DNA of 64,000 nucleotides from Prorocentrum cordatum (Eukaryota > Sar > Dinophyceae > Prorocentrales > Prorocentraceae). The translations under genes were made by a program, and so were the position numbers. Location of the stretch: assembly GCA_963575745.1 (NCBI GenBank), contig CAUYUJ010020170.1:152501-216500 (forward strand), read 5' to 3'. Position 1 is the first letter of the stretch. Each line of letters begins with the position of its first letter. Under the pieces are notes generated by a model. It was not told the origin of the DNA and ran no database searches. It saw nothing but the letters and a program-made list of their open reading frames with translations. This document shows positions 55,124 to 64,000 of this stretch, piece after piece.

Positions 55124-56359
55124 ATGAGTGTTTTAAATGGGCCCGCGAGCGCCCCGATGGGAGGCGCTCCTTCGGGCCCCGGTGCTTCCGCGGGGGCTCC
55201 GAGCGGCAATGCTGCGTCCTACTTCCCATTAGCCGGCGCAGCCGGGGGTTGGGGAACATCGTCTGGATCGGGGTCCGGCGGCGGAACCGCCGGACAGAGT
55301 CCTGGCGCGCCGAGCGGGGGCGGAGGTGGCGGCCCACCTCCAGGTCCGAGCCCACCTCCACCTCCTCTTTCAGGAGGGACAGGTGGCGAGCCTGACCCAC
55401 CTTACCTGGCGCGAGGAATGGAATGCGTTACAACGCAGGGAGCAGACAGGGGCCGGCACAGCCGCGCCACTGAATAGTGCCGAAGTTTCAGGGGATTGGG
55501 TTCGTTGCATCAAGGAGATAGCCACACTGTATGCTGACGTGGTAGATCCTGCCCTTCTCATCTCGATGGGATGGCTTAATAAACAGAAAATGTGTCAGGC
55601 CATTACGAGGTTAGCAGAGGTGCACGGTCACGGATGGGTCTTTTTAGTGGCGAAGATTTGGCCACCATGGTGCGGGCTGGTAGACATCCACGCGAATTAT
55701 TCCGGCCCTTGGCTCAAACGCTTCATAAAGGGCACAAGTGTTGGACCATTGCCATTCATCTAGTCTTCGACTCGACGTGTCAATTACGCAATGCGCACGA
55801 CAAGAAGCTTGGTGGTTCTGCGAGCCCCCCATTTTTCATGCGGGGGGATCTTCAGGGTCTGGATGCAGATACAGGGGAATGCTTGCGAAAGGACGCTCCT
55901 GCAATACAGGATGAAACCTGACTTGTGGAACAATCGAGTTTCGCCCCATATGGAACATATCACCCCGGTTCATCATGCGCCGATGCAAGTCATATTACCT
56001 CTGACGGAGACCAGTGTAGCCTCAAGGGGTTGGACAAGAAGATGGATAACGCAGAGCCTCAAATTATGCTTGCTGCGCTAGGCTCCTTCTTCGAGACAGC
56101 TGAGAGAATGATCGACGAAGCGGCGAGCCGCTCCAAGTCGGGAGCAGGTCAGATATTTTACGTTGGCGGAGACCACCGATGTTGGCAATCGGCAAATGGC
56201 ACCTTTAAGATGGATGTCATGTGGGATGACATCGCCACTTTGCTGCGGGCACGCATGAATATGCGCATTGAGCGATGCAGAAGCTGCGGGGGTCCAGCCC
56301 AGAATAATGATTTTGGATGGCGCTCGCTTGTATCGGAAATTGCGTCATGCCCCGTCTGA
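55124..56359 (+). pseudogene. Proline/glycine-rich then globular-like frame, unrecognised
   Basis: Starts with a low-complexity Ala/Gly/Pro region (to about 55390). Frame changes near 55400 and 55620, then one frame runs to 56357 across an in-frame TGA at 55919-55921. Globular-like pieces: EVSGDWVRCIKEIATLYADV near 55486, GRHPRELFRPLAQTLHKG near 55680, QIMLAALGSFFETAERMIDE near 56062 and MWDDIATLLRARMNMRIERC near 56219. The layout (disordered Gly/Pro linker then helical core) recalls a gag-like protein, but no homology is claimed. Confidence 0.4.
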
Positions 56360-56962
56360 TGCGCATCAATTTCTCGATCAGCACAAATCCTACATATTGG
56401 ACAAGATGGTACGCCGACGAGGGTAGCTGGGGCCGAACTAATTGCGGATCGTATGCTGAAAGCGGCAAAGCTTGCGGTCTGGTTATTTTGTCAGTCCTCT
56501 GGCGGCTCAGCCGCCCAGGGGTGGACCTATGGAAACGAGTTTCGAACAGACGGGTATGCAAAGATAGAAGCTACCCATGACGAGCATGTGTCGTGCTGGA
56601 CTGATTGGTGTCCGACTGAGAACGGCACTCCAAATTCGATGTTGGGAACGCTTCCGTTCGCTGAACCACTTCAGCAATGCTCATTCCCGGCCACTCAAAC
56701 TGGCAAGGGAAAATGCGCGCGACATTTCTGTTCCCCCAATGAGTGGCGAGATTACATTTCGAAGGAACCAGGGCATCATACCTTTTTGCAATGGAGCGCA
56801 TTCCATTTCTTTTTCAAGAAAAAAAACTTACCATGCATTCCCGGCGTGCCCCCAGAGGGAAGGGATGCACGGCGCGCCGGTGAACATATTTATCGATCAA
56901 CACATGCAATAGGCGATAGCGATTTTGGGAGCGTCTCAATCCAGCTTCCAGTCCCCCGCTAA
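56360..56962 (+). pseudogene. Unrecognised Cys-containing frame
   Basis: A frame from about 56405 (ELIADRMLKAAKLAVWLFCQ) to 56960 passing through HVSCWTDWCPTENGTP and TGKGKCARHFCSPNEWRDY. The Cys/His spacing could form a zinc site but fits no family I know. A perfect two-stem hairpin (56496-56521) interrupts it at QSSGGSAAQG. Confidence 0.35.
56496..56521 (+). repeat. Hairpin, GGC-TCA-GCC type
   Basis: Inner GGCGGC/GCCGCC around TCA; outer CCTCT/AGGGG (one G-T pair) with one C unpaired on the 3' side. Confidence 0.8.
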
Positions 56963-57062
56963 AACTGATAAGAGGGTTGTTTGGCGTGACTTGAGGGTGC
57001 AACCCGCAGCCAGGCAATGCGATCAGTTGCAAGTCAGCACAGAGGGAGCGGTGCCAACCGCC

Positions 57063-57090
57063 GGCTCTGCCGGCACAGCCGCGCAGAGCC
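57063..57090 (+). repeat. Hairpin, GGC-ACA-GCC type
   Basis: Inner CGGC/GCCG around ACA; outer GGCTCTGC/GCAGAGCC, eight perfect pairs, with one C unpaired on the 3' side. Confidence 0.85.
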
Positions 57091-57198
57091 CGGGCGACGC
57101 CGGGGTGGCTGGTTGGACCTGTCACAGCCGCGAGTTCAACAAAGCATCGGGCGCGGTCAGTTGAGCCTACAAGGGCACTGGCTGCTGAATCTCCCCAG

Positions 57199-57957
57199 GT
57201 GCACTGGGAGCTCCTCATAAAGCAGAAATGCCATGAGCTTCAGCAGGGAACGCAGCTAGGCAAGAAAAAGAAGACGTTTCCTCCTGTTGGTTCCGATAAT
57301 GTTCGCAGATGGCCCATTCAGCTGCCGCGTCAATCTACGATCAGTGTGATTAAGGGAAGTGGAAGAATAATTGCCCTGAAGCCCTGGAACGCCAGAGAGT
57401 TGACCAATCGCCTTTACAGCGAGAATAATTTGTGGCCGGGGGAAAATTTTGATGAGTTGTTGCAGAAGACAAAGAACAATGAAACATTCGTGCGTAGTGA
57501 CGCCTACAAACGTCTGTGTGTGCCATCGGGCGGAGAAGCGTGGTTGGCGGATCAATTGCTTCAAGACACTACGAAGCGACCGGTTCTATCTGCAGAATAC
57601 GTGATCCCGAGTTGGGCGAAGTTCTTTGTTGCACGACGTGATCGCTCGGCGGCAGGTGAACCGAGAACGATTGCTGACCGCATAATGTGGGGAGAGCCTG
57701 CAATTCATGAGCACACAGAGAAGGAGCACTGCGTCCAATTGACACTACCTCTCAGAGTGAAAGAGGTCAATTTGGAAGAATTGATTTGAAACAAGAACTG
57801 GACAAGGCAGTCCCACGGAACATCCGTAGGGACGTTATATGCACTTTTGGAAGGATACAAATTCTTCCCTCAGACCCCGGGCACGGGGGCCTGTCAAGAA
57901 GTCAAACCTTGGAATATCCGTTCGCATATCCTGACGACAACCCTTCGACCCACATGA
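57199..57957 (+). pseudogene. Unrecognised frame with in-frame TGA
   Basis: Frame from 57199 crosses TGA at 57787-57789 and ends TGA 57955-57957. Protein-like: RIIALKPWNARELTNRLYSE near 57367, DAYKRLCVPSGGEAWLADQL near 57499, then beyond the stop LLEGYKFFPQTPGTGACQEV and KPWNIRSHILTTTLRP. No domain recognised. Confidence 0.4.
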
Positions 57958-58960
57958 GATGCGCGATGGCGGAAGAGACTTTTATGATGGGTATTGGAAC
58001 ATTGTAGACATTGTGTCCTAGAGTTGTCCGAAACCTGTCATTGGTGATGGTGGCCCACAGCAGCAACGCATTGAAACTTATGATCAGGTAGTAATGACTG
58101 AGATACGCATTTACCATTGGCACCCCGCCGCATTCTTTGCGAATGGGGGCAACGCTTGGACACTGATGAGAAACCTCTTGGAGGGCGGCGAAGCTGTAGA
58201 CAAATACGTCAGCGCTGAGAGGGCGAAGGACCAACAGAGAGCTGACATGATAAACAAAGTCAGGAATCAGCAGTGCCAATGGGCCCCCGGACTCCTTCCA
58301 ATAGCTCGACAAGAAAATGCTTCGCCGCGCCTGGAATACAATCATTGAATGGACAATGTTTAGGAATATTTGGGAAGCAGGGAAGCCATCTCAAGTTTGA
58401 ACACTCGCTTCTGGACGGAGCAAATGAAGGGGATAAGCGAATGGCTGAAAGTCAAGTCCATGGCGGAGCCAAGGCCAAGCCACCAGCGCAGCCAGCGGGC
58501 GGGCCGGCTTCGAGCGCAGCCAAGCCGACCCCATTTTCTGATGTTCATATGGCGCCGAAGCCTCCGCCGCCAAGACCAGCCAGACCTCCGGCTCCGCCTG
58601 TTCCTGCAGGCAAAGGGGGAATGACGGCTGTTGGGTCGGGTGACGACTTTCAAGAAGGGGGCCCACCTCCTGCGGCACCGCCGCCAGGAGACAGGAACCC
58701 CTAGGAACCACGATCAGACAATGTGCCGAAGCTGCTTCCGCCTCCCTCCGGGCCTGCTCCGAAATCATTGGCCGAGCCAGATGACTTCGATCAGATGCCT
58801 GAGGGCAAGGCGGAGGCGCCTCCGCCCAATATTCAACATCAGTGGGAACTTTCCATGGAGATGCTCCCCCCCCGCGCCGACGGGAGTGCCGGGCGCTGGA
58901 AGTTCGAGGATCCTGCCTACATTTCCGACGCCTCCGCCGAGGGATCCTCCGATAATTGAC
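57958..58960 (+). pseudogene. Unrecognised helical then proline-rich sequence
   Basis: Frame 58094-58348 carries IRIYHWHPAAFFANGGNAWT and MRNLLEGGEAVDKYVSAERA. It continues with stops near 58346 and 58360 as NTRFWTEQMKGISEWLKVKS. A frameshift leads to a proline/alanine-rich stretch (58480-58700) and a last frame to 58957 (QHQWELSMEMLPPRADGSAG). Three hairpin cores lie at 58462, 58473 and 58770. Confidence 0.35.
58761..58788 (+). repeat. Hairpin, GGC-CGA-GCC type
   Basis: Inner TGGC/GCCA around CGA; middle TCAT/ATGA with one G unpaired on the 3' side; outer GAA/TTC after an A-C mismatch. Confidence 0.75.
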
Positions 58961-59059
58961 CTGCAGGATAACGAAGGCTCTCGGTGCGCCGACGGGCGCG
59001 CGAGATAGGCAGCCCGGCATAGCCAGGGTTAGCAAGACAAGTTGAGGTGAACGCCCCAG

Positions 59060-59182
59060 GTGGACTCAGAATTTTCTTGCTTGATTTGCCAGACCCACCT
59101 ACTGCGGAGACTATATTGGATGACCCGCAGCCCTCTCAGCCGGAATGGCTTGAAGAGGGTGGTGGAGCGAGAGAGAAAGAGG

Positions 59183-59222
<40 letters not shown>

Positions 59223-59818
59223 ATACAAATTTTCATTCTGACTCGTTTCTGCCTCCAAGTGACACTGAAGGCGATGGCGCTGCACCGATTGTCGTTAAGA
59301 CTGTAAGGGATCTTTTGAATGTGCATTATGGGCCGCAATCGAGCCGAGCCCATTTGTCGCTTCGGAATGATTTGATATGACTCTGGCATGTCCGCCCCGG
59401 TGGGGATCCGCCTGATGGTATCAGAGAGCTCTCCACTGAAGAGGCCCGAATCTTAGAGGAAGGCATGATCACCTGGGCGATTCGCTATCTGACGCAAGCA
59501 GAAGAAAAGAGGAATTAACCTACTGAATATTCGTTGCCTTATCAAAGTTGGGCTTAGTATTTGCGTCATTTTCTCCAAGATCGCCATTTGGGTTTCATTG
59601 CGTCGGGGGAGTTTCCTAACGCGCGGATGGGCACTGATCCCGCAGCGTTGACCTGCGCAGCCGGGGCCGCTGGAGAGCCAATTCTCGCGAGAACAGATGG
59701 GAGAGGAAAATTCGCGCCTCGCGGCTTCGCCATTAAGACGCAGACAAGAGACCGAATATCCCCTATTGCGGGGAGAAGTCTTATCTGTCGTTTACAGATG
59801 AAGTTGACGCAGAAGTAA
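59060..59818 (+). pseudogene. Unrecognised frame split by a GA microsatellite
   Basis: One frame from 59060 to 59816 with TGA at 59378, TAA at 59516 and TAG at 59552. An approximately 55-base (GA)n run (59166-59221) sits inside it without destroying the downstream frame. Pieces: PSDTEGDGAAPIVVKTVRD, TEEARILEEGMITWAIRYLT, DRHLGFIASGEFPNARMG. Confidence 0.35.
59166..59221. repeat. (GA)n microsatellite
   Basis: GAGAGA run with small interruptions, inside the decayed frame 59060-59818. Confidence 0.95.
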
Positions 59819-59929
59819 GCCCAGGAGCCACGAACCTGTTCTTGCGCCTAACTCTCCCGCCGCCGCGGGATCATAAACAGCTCAGTCCTGTAGAGCAAGA
59901 CCCTCCGGGGCGAACTAGGAACGCTGGCC

Positions 59930-61403
59930 ATGCAAAGCTTTCTATTACTGTGGCCCCCACTGTACTTGGGACAACAAGAGCGAGAGAACACTCGCGATGA
60001 GTCGAGTGACGAAGTTCGAAAACAAGTTATTGAAGCGCACAGGGCGGGCCCGGTGCCGCCCAACATCGCAGCTAGTCGCGGGCGAGCCTATAACGCGATC
60101 AAGGAAAATGCACGCGCGGCGCATGGCCCAGTTTTTGAACTGCTAGGGGAGGTAGGCGTGGAAGGGTTTAATCAAGCGATCAACTTTCTCAGAGCAGAAT
60201 TTGGTTCAGATGATCGATCAGATTTTATCCCTCAGGAGGTCTATGCTGCACTTGCGCTTCTAGCGTTGCCGAATGACGCTACCGGCATAGCCGAGGAAGC
60301 GGGGGCAGACATAAGACAAGGCCTAAAGTCCGTTATGTTGGGAAGGTTTGAGTTTTGGAGAAAATGTAGTCACCGAGCGCACTCTGATGCACAATTTGTC
60401 GGTGAATGTGCGGCGTACATGGCCAGACATTGTGCTGAATGCGCCCGATCATCGGGTGGGTGGGTGTATGTCGAGCGACGGGGTCGCTCATGCCACAATT
60501 GCTCTTGCCGTGCATGATCTAACAATGTTATCGCCTGGGGAAGTTGCCGTCCTCGGAATAAAGGCTGATGACATTATGCTTCTGGAGCAGACAAAGTTAA
60601 TGGAGCGCTGGCAGTCTTTTCTGAATCCAGACGCCTCGCGCGACGCAGTCGTTGATGGGAAAATGGAAAGAGTTGTTTCCGTTGATCGAGCCGAACGGGC
60701 TCGCAGGCCCGTGCCAGTGTTCCTTCGCGCATGTCAAGGACTTTCTTGTTTTGCCCACAGCATAGAAAGCACGTGTGCGCCTTATGAATTCGGAATTGCA
60801 CAATGCCATGGGCACTTACTACACGTTACGAGCCTGTAAACCGCAAAAGAGTCCACGCTGGGCTCAAGGACAATCAAGTACCCAAACCAGCTCAGTGGAT
60901 TGTGCAAAGTACCTGATTACGGATTTCTTAGATTAGTACCTACGGGGCGCGAGTTCCCCGCGGAATACGCCAAGCACATCCCTCACTGGCTCAGCCAGCG
61001 GAAGGAAGGGGGCGCTCCACTCGCAAAGGTCTACCAGGCCGCGGGCACTGCCCCGGTCGGGAGTGCGCCTCCGATTCAGGGAACCTGGCTTCATAAAATT
61101 ACCCCATCTCTCTGGGAAGTTGATGCGACGCATAATGAGAACGGGCAATCTGTTGTTGTCTTGAACGGGCGGGTGGTGGCCCGCCTAAGGTATCGTATCT
61201 GCCGTGATGGCACTCTCGTGACAACAGGACAAGCACGCTTCAATGGCATCTCTCGAATTGGGCAATTGTCGTTGGTTGAACAGAATGCACGCAACACACA
61301 GCATATGGTCTGGAACCTAATATTTCTCAAGAATGGACGGCGTATGAAGTGGGCTTTCCGCAAGACACAACTAGAACATGGGTATTCTCCGACGAAGAGG
61401 TAG
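59930..61403 (+). pseudogene. Unrecognised two-part frame
   Basis: Frame 59930-60345 (ESSDEVRKQVIEAHRAGPVP, FELLGEVGVEGFNQAINFLR), a frameshift near 60345, then one frame to TAG 61401 across TAA at 60837-60839 (HATIALAVHDLTMLSPGEVA; LWEVDATHNENGQSVVVLNG; ARLRYRICRDGTLVTTGQAR). The last part looks beta-rich. No family recognised. Hairpin cores at 60284 and 60988. Confidence 0.4.
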
Positions 61404-62125
61404 CCGATGCAGGGCATAGTGCACTGTCAGAAGAAGACAAGGCCCTCATCATGCGGAAAATATCAACTGACGATGGGAGGTACATTTGCCATCAATACCA
61501 TGCTGTGAGGGCTGGTTTCGGGCATTGTCTGCAATGCCTCACCCCCGCCATGTGCAAACACAACGTCCGAGTGAACTGTTGAACGCCACCTGGCAGAGAT
61601 GCGCTGGTTGCTGCATGGACGAGCCCAGGGCGGATTCCACGCCTAGACGCACCCCCAGGAGGGGAAAGCGGCCCCACGCTCATTTTTCACCGGCTGAGAG
61701 CGATGAGAAAGAGTTCTTCTGACGCGCTTGAAAATTTGAACAAAGCGGAACAACGCCAGCGCAAGTGGGTTAACAACCCGCAGATACGTTTCCGGGCTGC
61801 TTTGGAAGGCTGTACATATGCAAACTCACAACCGGGGGCCGCCCCTTCCTGGAAACCTGACAGTGTCACGGCACAGCCGCCGGCGCGTCATGAGCCATAT
61901 TTTCAGCATCTGGAACCGCTCAAGCTCCGATTCATTGAGTGGCTGAAGTTCAAGCATGGGGAAAATGCCCCAACCGCTGCCCACTGGCGTCCGTTCATCT
62001 GGACGCCAGATTTTGACCAATGCGTTCGTCCGTTAAGATGCTCTGCCTTTTCTGTTATCGATTGGAATCATGTTGGTGCTGAGCAAATTCGCCCAGAGAC
62101 GGGCTGGGACCAATGGGAACGATAA
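61349..62125 (+). pseudogene. Unrecognised frame with in-frame TGA
   Basis: Continues from the previous frame after a frameshift near 61345: DEEVADAGHSALSEEDKALI, then C-x2-C and C residues (HCLQCLTPAMCKHNVRVNC), TGA at 61580, and on through LENLNKAEQRQRKWVNNPQI and LRFIEWLKFKHGENAPTAAH to TAA 62123. No domain recognised. Confidence 0.4.
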
Positions 62126-62653
62126 ATGGCGGAAAAGGAATCATTCCATCGGTTCAAGTGTTAACGGATAACTTGAACGAAGCCAACCGAGTTTCCGCAT
62201 CGAACACAAAGTTGGAGATATAGACTTCCGGGTTTTTGCTGAACTCCATCATCGGCCCAGCCGCACTGATGAAGCGATATCAGCCCGTGAAGAGAAAGCT
62301 GCGTTGTCGGATGGAGTGCAATCAACGCGTTGCCCAGCGTCATCGGCTGATTATCCCGATGCGAGCGCTGCCCTTTTGGTTCGATTTGTTTTCTGTGTTC
62401 TGTCTGCATGTCTAGTAAAAGCACAATGTTGACGTATATTACAGGCCAGGAATTATCAAAGCTGTGACAGAATTCATGCTTGAAAAATTTATCGACATCC
62501 ACGACTACGATGCCATTAGACACTGATGTTATTCATGATGTGCCGCTTGAGTTGTCCGAGCTCGTGAATAAAATATAGAACCATCCAATTGACCGAATCC
62601 CCACTCACGGGATACGGGGGTGGACGCTCTTCGCTGCGCGAGAAATAACATTA
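62126..62653. other. No clear gene
   Basis: Short + frames look weakly protein-like (for example KVGDIDFRVFAELHHRPSRT near 62210), broken by several stops. One two-stem hairpin lies at 62247-62271 (CATCA/TGATG outside CGGC/GCCG). Confidence 0.4.
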
Positions 62654-63811
62654 TTGTTCATGTATGCGGGAATCACTGTTGCATTTCTGGGATGCGAAGT
62701 ACAGCTCGACGCAAACTATACGAATGCAGCTCTTGAAGCTATGCGCGATGCTCATGCTTTGGGTTGTCGAATCAGATCCACTATTGAATCATTCGACCCA
62801 CTTCATGAAGGGACCAAAGGATTGGGGAATGAAGTATCAGAGACCGTCAGACATAATTGCTCAAGTATCCAAGAAGCTATTGTTCTCATGCATACGTCTA
62901 CGGAACCTCATTTTAGTGTCAAGATCTGTCTAGCCAACAGCCGTTTTGGATTCCTCAGCACAGACAAAGCCATTGGAACAATAAATTGCCTGAGGAAGAA
63001 GAAGAAGGAGGAGGAGAGCGGCCCAGCCGACCCTCTCACAGAGACGATCCCAGCTGGGTCTCCAGCAGACGCTGCAATCATGATAGCTGAAGAGGACAGC
63101 CCGAGCAGCGCCGCCGCTTCGGGGCTGCGATCTCAGCGGCATTCTCGCCCAGCATCGAGACCGAGGCATCGGGGGGGGAGGCAATCCCATAGGACCGCCC
63201 CCTGCGCCCCCGTGCCCGCCAGCCCAGCCGCGTCGAGCACCGATTCTGGCTGGGTTTGGGTCCTGTCTTGGGCAGATGAGTCCATTGTAGAGGCCGGCGG
63301 CCGCGCGAGCGACGGCGGCGGCCCCTGGCCGGCCACGGGCGGCGGCCGCGACGCGACGATCGACCATGCGGACAAGAATGGGAATGGAGAAGTTCAAGGG
63401 TACTACGTACATGTACCTCGTCACCATAATGTCGCTGGTCAAACCAAAACCTAGCATTGGTTTAGTTTGAACGACTACAATGACAAGTTCAAACGTGATT
63501 CTGGGATGCCGAGCACCTTGCCAGAGCCCCCGCCGCCGCCAACGCCGAAGGCGAGGCCGCTTGGGAGGGGCCGGGGCAAGAGTCAGCCAAACAGCTGGAG
63601 CTCGAGCAGAAGAGAAGATACTATGACAATTATTCAAGAGATCAGTACCAGCGGAACTGGAGCAACAGAGACACGCGGGATGATTCTCGAGAATGGAGAA
63701 ATGAATGGCAGAGGTGATGCAATACAAAAGGACCAGTGCGATTCCGTCGGTGCCGGTCCACAGTTAATCATGAAGTGGGCGCACCAGGTGCGCGCGGGCA
63801 CTGAGGCCTGA
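62654..63811 (+). pseudogene. Unrecognised frame with one in-frame TAG
   Basis: Single frame to TGA 63809, crossing TAG at 63452-63454. N-terminal part is globular-like (EVQLDANYTNAALEAMRDAH; IQEAIVLMHTSTEPHFSVKI), then a Lys/Glu run (LRKKKKEEE), then low-complexity Ala/Ser/Gly. Near 63600-63715 another + frame encodes an Arg/Asp/Tyr-rich stretch (RRYYDNYSRDQYQRNWSNRD) that looks like a charged RNA-binding tail, so a frameshift near 63500 is likely. Hairpin at 63014-63037. Confidence 0.4.
63014..63037 (+). repeat. Hairpin, GGC-CCA-GCC type
   Basis: Inner CGGC/GCCG around CCA; outer GAGAG/CTCTC with ACC unpaired only on the 3' side. Confidence 0.8.
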
Positions 63812-64000
63812 GCTGGGAAACATTAGCTCAGGCGGGGTACGTTGGGTTACTTCGGTCTTCCGCCCCCTGGCAACCACCGTTGAGCGGTGAAATGCTTATG
63901 AGGTTCGCTCCATTAGCTGTGCATATGTACAGGCCAGGTGGGTTGGGGGTCGGGGCGACTCTACGGACCCCGCCGCGGGGGGAATCAATGCACTCCTTCC
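63812..64000. other. Right edge, nothing recognised
   Basis: Short unique sequence reaching the window end. Confidence 0.4.

Larger units (their letters stand above)
41440..63037 (+). repeat. Dispersed GGC-NNA-GCC hairpin family (about 29 members)
   Basis: Core GGC-NNA-GCC starts near 41446, 42192, 42596, 44680, 46608, 46646, 47196, 49226, 49264, 49520, 51424, 51716, 53194, 54046, 54773, 54949, 55235, 55455, 56504, 57072, 58462, 58473, 58770, 59016, 60284, 60988, 61870, 62254 and 63020. The base beside the core is usually paired too (C/G or T/A). Many have a second, unrelated outer stem of 4-8 pairs, typically with one to three extra bases on the 3' side. All keep A as the third loop base on the + strand. 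They fall in all three frames of the surrounding coding-like sequence (read as GSA, GTA, AQP, WLSQ and so on). Confidence 0.75.

Noticed and set aside
57001-57180. tRNA-like or ribozyme fold around the 57063 hairpin
   Set aside because: Only the simple two-stem hairpin is supported; no cloverleaf or ribozyme core is visible.

Overview
This window reads as nuclear DNA of a dinoflagellate, of the kind seen in large GC-rich dinoflagellate genomes (for example Prorocentrum or Polarella; the genus is inference). The pointers are a dinoflagellate-style Ty1/copia polyprotein, a LINE preceded by repeated remnants of the spliced-leader 3' end (TTTGGCTCAAG), GT..AG|G splicing in the one conventional gene fragment, very long trinucleotide tracts and many foldback elements. 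No prokaryotic operon, tRNA or rRNA gene was seen. Almost everything is repeat or decayed mobile DNA. Most long open frames before 41 kb are by-products of repeats whose period is a multiple of three.

Layout. 1-5.6 kb: two unrelated satellites that both have a 90-bp period, plus a three-copy dispersed repeat. 5.7-10.5 kb: a foldback element, spliced-leader relics and a broken APE-type LINE (ORF1, then endonuclease + reverse transcriptase). 10.5-23.6 kb: non-coding DNA with GGA/TCC tracts, four foldback copies, perfect palindromes and blocks of CCAAGAnGGCC repeats. 23.7-29.2 kb: a 24-bp satellite abutting about 24 copies of a 191-bp satellite that carries a 49-bp palindrome, flanked by related hairpins. 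30.0-30.5 kb: two exons of a DPY-30-domain gene, the only host-like gene I recognise. 31-41 kb: faint coding traces, more repeats, foldbacks and a PHD-finger remnant.

41.4-63.8 kb is different. It is less repetitive and coding-like on the + strand throughout. It holds a decayed Ty1/copia-like element (about 43.0-52.4 kb: coiled coil, gag with CCCH knuckle, protease, integrase, RT, RNase H) and then about 10 kb of unrecognised decayed coding sequence, in long frames broken by single stops (often TGA) and frameshifts.

The most interesting signal lies here: about 29 occurrences of a mini stem-loop, GGC-NNA-GCC. Many are extended by an outer stem whose sequence differs from copy to copy but stays complementary, usually with extra unpaired bases on the 3' side. 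All are read in the same orientation as the coding frames and lie in all three frames relative to them, so the conserved thing is nucleic-acid structure, not peptide. The LINE at 6-10 kb lacks them. I know of no described element matching this.
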